From an uncultured Oscillospiraceae bacterium (lineage in GTDB: Bacteria; Bacillota; Clostridia; Oscillospirales; Oscillospiraceae): DNA of 15,689 nt. The notes under the pieces are model-generated. The model was not told the origin of the DNA. It did no database searches and saw nothing but the letters and a program-made list of their open reading frames with translations. How positions within the stretch are numbered: the stretch's first letter is position 1; each line of letters opens with the position of its first letter. This document shows positions 14,293 to 15,689 of this stretch, one piece after another. The translations under genes were made by a program, and so were the position numbers. The stretch lies in contig CAKTTR010000046.1 of assembly GCA_934615645.1 (NCBI GenBank), positions 1-15,689 on the forward strand, written 5' to 3'.

Positions 14293-14321
14293 TTGCATTT
14301 TTGGGAAGGATTCGTTATGAT
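14293..14321 (+). promoter_or_regulatory. Promoter of the histidine-kinase-like gene
   Basis: TTGCAT (14293-14298), a 17-bp spacer and TATGAT (14316-14321), divergent from the mnmG-operon promoter about 40 bp away. It predicts a leader of about 110 nt. That leader contains GACGAA/TTCGTC (14332-14337, 14361-14366) and a weak CTGTT/AACAG stem followed by six T (14366-14393). I see no gene in the 284-bp intergenic region. Confidence 0.65.
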
Positions 14322-14439
14322 AGGGGAAAGAGACGAAAACGGTCGATTTTTATCCCTGCATTCGTCTGTTCCAAAATTTAACAGCGCTTTTTTGTACAAA
14401 CCTGCACATGCTACCAGTAAGGGAAGGGGGGGAGAGGCA

Positions 14440-15492
14440 ATGCTGCAAGAATTAAAAGCTATACTCTCCTGCCTAGCTCAGCCTGCGTTTATTCTGGAAA
14501 ACGGCAAACTGCTCTATTCCAATGATATTGCCCAGCGGCTCGGCGTCAGCACACTCCCCGAGGAGATCGCGGAAGCTGCACAGGCCCAGGGGGAGCAAAC
14601 CTTCGCCATTGCCGGGAAGCAGTGGGCGGCGACGGTCCATTGCCTGGCCACTTATCAGCTTGTCCTGCTGCAGGCGCAGCAGAGCGCACCCACCCAGCCG
14701 GAAAGCCAGATGCTCAATGCAGCCGCCCGCGCCCTGCGCCGTCCACTGCAAAAGATGTTTTTGACCGCGTCCCAGCTTTTCCCCTATCTGGAGGACCTGG
14801 ATGACGCGCAGATCCAAGCCGGGACAGCATCGCTGAACCGCAGCATGTATCAAATGCTCCGGGCTGTCGGCAATCTGTCAGAGCTGACGAATACGACGCC
14901 CCCGCGCATACAAAAATGCCGGACCGAGTGCAACCACTTCTTTGAAACCCTGGCCCAGCGCGCTCGCCCACTGCTGGAATCGACCGGTCGGCAGCTCGAC
15001 TTTCAGTGCCAGCAAAAGCGATTTTATGCAGATCTTGACAATGCCGCAGTAGAGCGAGCTGTTTTGAATCTGCTTTCCAATGCCATCACCCATACGCCCC
15101 GGGGCGGCGTGATTACGCTGCATGTTGCCAAAGAGGGCAACTTCTGCCGGATCTGTGTGCGCAATGAATCCACGCCGCTGGACCCGGACGTTCTGTCAAA
15201 TCTTTTCCAGCACTATGCGAAAACCGAAACCCTTGGGCAGATCGGCGCTGGCTTCGGCCTGGCGATCGCCCAAAATGTCGCCAGAGCCCATAACGGGACA
15301 GTCCTAGCGCAATTGGGTGAGCCCGGCGGGCTGCTTGTCGTCATGACCTTAGAAGCCGCATCCAGAAGCTGGAACGAGACGACCGTCCGCTCACCGCAAA
15401 TGCAGCTCGACAGCTTCGGCGGTCACGATCCCTTCTTGATCGAACTGGCCGACGTTCTGCCGGACAGTCAATTTGACACGCGGGATTTATAA
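14440..15492 (+). CDS. Soluble histidine-kinase-like protein (PAS-like + HATPase_c) lacking the phospho-acceptor His
   Basis: A 350-aa protein with no membrane segment. Residues about 5-75 (QPAFILENGKLLYSND) look like a small PAS-type sensor domain. A helical dimerisation-like region follows (about 88-150), where the H-box reads AAARALRRPLQ with R97 in place of His. The ATPase domain has the N-box NLLSNAITHTP (210-220) and G2 motif GAGFGLAIA (269-277). The G1 region VRNESTPLDPD departs from DxGxGI but keeps a pattern some kinases tolerate. A C-terminal extension (about 305-350) ends with FLIELADVLPDSQF. The ATG follows a G-rich ribosome site (GGGGGGAGAGG); an upstream in-frame ATG sits inside the -10 box. 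No response regulator is adjacent. It may bind ATP without phosphorylating itself. Confidence 0.8.
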   Translation: MLQELKAILSCLAQPAFILENGKLLYSNDIAQRLGVSTLPEEIAEAAQAQGEQTFAIAGKQWAATVHCLATYQLVLLQAQQSAPTQPESQMLNAAARALRRPLQKMFLTASQLFPYLEDLDDAQIQAGTASLNRSMYQMLRAVGNLSELTNTTPPRIQKCRTECNHFFETLAQRARPLLESTGRQLDFQCQQKRFYADLDNAAVERAVLNLLSNAITHTPRGGVITLHVAKEGNFCRICVRNESTPLDPDVLSNLFQHYAKTETLGQIGAGFGLAIAQNVARAHNGTVLAQLGEPGGLLVVMTLEAASRSWNETTVRSPQMQLDSFGGHDPFLIELADVLPDSQFDTRDL

Positions 15493-15506
15493 CGATTCTA
15501 AAAACT

Positions 15507-15540
15507 GGGGCTAGGCTGTGTGCCTGGCCCCGTTATTTTA
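15507..15540 (+). terminator. Terminator of the histidine-kinase-like gene
   Basis: A 9-bp stem with one G-T pair, GGGGCTAGG (15507-15515) with CCTGGCCCC (15523-15531), then GTTATTTTA. It begins 15 nt after the stop codon. Confidence 0.8.
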
Positions 15541-15550
15541 ATTGGATCAG

Positions 15551-15570
15551 AATACAAAAGCGTTTGTATT
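15551..15570. repeat. Perfect 8-bp inverted repeat between convergent terminators
   Basis: AATACAAA (15551-15558) pairs with TTTGTATT (15563-15570) around AGCG. It is AT-rich, lacks a T run in either direction and lies between the kinase terminator and the rRNA terminator. Confidence 0.6.
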
Positions 15571-15590
15571 CGCATAGCAATCCGCAAATG

Positions 15591-15624
15591 CAAAAAACGA
15601 CCCACCGAGAATACTCGGTGGGTC
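15591..15624 (-). terminator. Terminator of the rRNA operon, downstream of 5S
   Basis: A perfect 11-bp stem GACCCACCGAG (15599-15609) with CTCGGTGGGTC (15614-15624), 4-nt loop. On the minus strand it is followed by CGTTTTTTG (15591-15598 region). It sits just past the 5S 3' end. Confidence 0.92.
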
Positions 15625-15631
15625 TAAAATG

Positions 15632-15689
15632 TTGGCGTTACCTATTTTCACAGCCAGTCGCCCGGCAACTATCGTCGGCGGTCATGAGC
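15632..15689 (-). rRNA. rrf: 5S ribosomal RNA, 3' part, running off the right edge
   Basis: The reverse complement contains CGCCGACGATAGTTG, GGGCGACTGGCTGTGAAAAT and AGGTAACGCCAA, the 3' half of a Clostridia-type 5S rRNA. About half the gene is visible; its 5' part and presumably the 23S and 16S genes lie beyond the window. The 3' boundary is placed within a few bases. The nearby minus-strand terminator supports the orientation. Confidence 0.88.

Noticed and set aside
14293..14439. Longer forms of the kinase-like protein starting at 14293 or 14317
   Set aside because: These codons lie in the -35 and -10 boxes of the predicted promoter; the ATG at 14440 has a strong ribosome site.

Overview
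This window looks like a chromosomal segment of a GC-rich, endospore-forming Clostridia species, probably in the Oscillospirales / Ruminococcaceae-Oscillospiraceae range. The grounds are a SpoIIP-type sporulation amidase, an MBOAT-DHHW surface acylation pair, strong AGGAGG-type ribosome binding sites, hairpin-plus-T terminators and the sequence of the 5S rRNA 3' end. The taxonomic placement is inference; no marker gene was compared with a database. I see no phage, transposase, CRISPR array or tRNA.

Left block (about 130-5033, minus strand). One compact operon encodes a MacAB-type ABC exporter. Reading in the direction of transcription it holds a lipoprotein HlyD/MacA-like adaptor, an ATPase, a second membrane-anchored adaptor and an FtsX/MacB-type permease. 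The genes overlap or nearly touch (ATGA overlap, then gaps of 4 and 14 nt). Two different adaptors serve one ATPase and one permease. One adaptor carries a long acidic tail; the other has a globular insertion where Gram-negative MacA would have its coiled-coil hairpin tip. The predicted promoter carries a 10-bp direct repeat with a 33-bp period.

Middle block (5082-10222). spoIIP (minus) is divergent from a two-gene plus-strand operon, an MBOAT O-acyltransferase followed by a DHHW-family SGNH-like protein, which together probably acylate a cell-surface polymer. The spoIIP/MBOAT spacer has a tandem 23-bp repeat that builds the MBOAT promoter. After a strong terminator comes a single-gene unit for a cytoplasmic CBM9-like carbohydrate-binding protein.

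Right block (10235-15689). A minus-strand operon starts at a TTGACA/TATTAT promoter and runs through a small two-helix membrane protein with a Pro/Gln/Tyr-rich tail, mnmG (tRNA U34 modification), rnhA (RNase HI, overlapping mnmG by 4 nt) and a DMT/EamA transporter. Divergent from it is a soluble histidine-kinase-like protein (PAS-like region plus HATPase_c) whose phospho-acceptor histidine position is occupied by arginine. The window ends with the 3' end of a minus-strand 5S rRNA gene and its terminator, facing the kinase terminator.

Most genes are recognisable families. The more unusual observations are the paired adaptors, the insertion in the second adaptor, the histidine-less kinase, and two promoters that share an almost identical 15-bp spacer/-10 block. 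None of these proves a new system.
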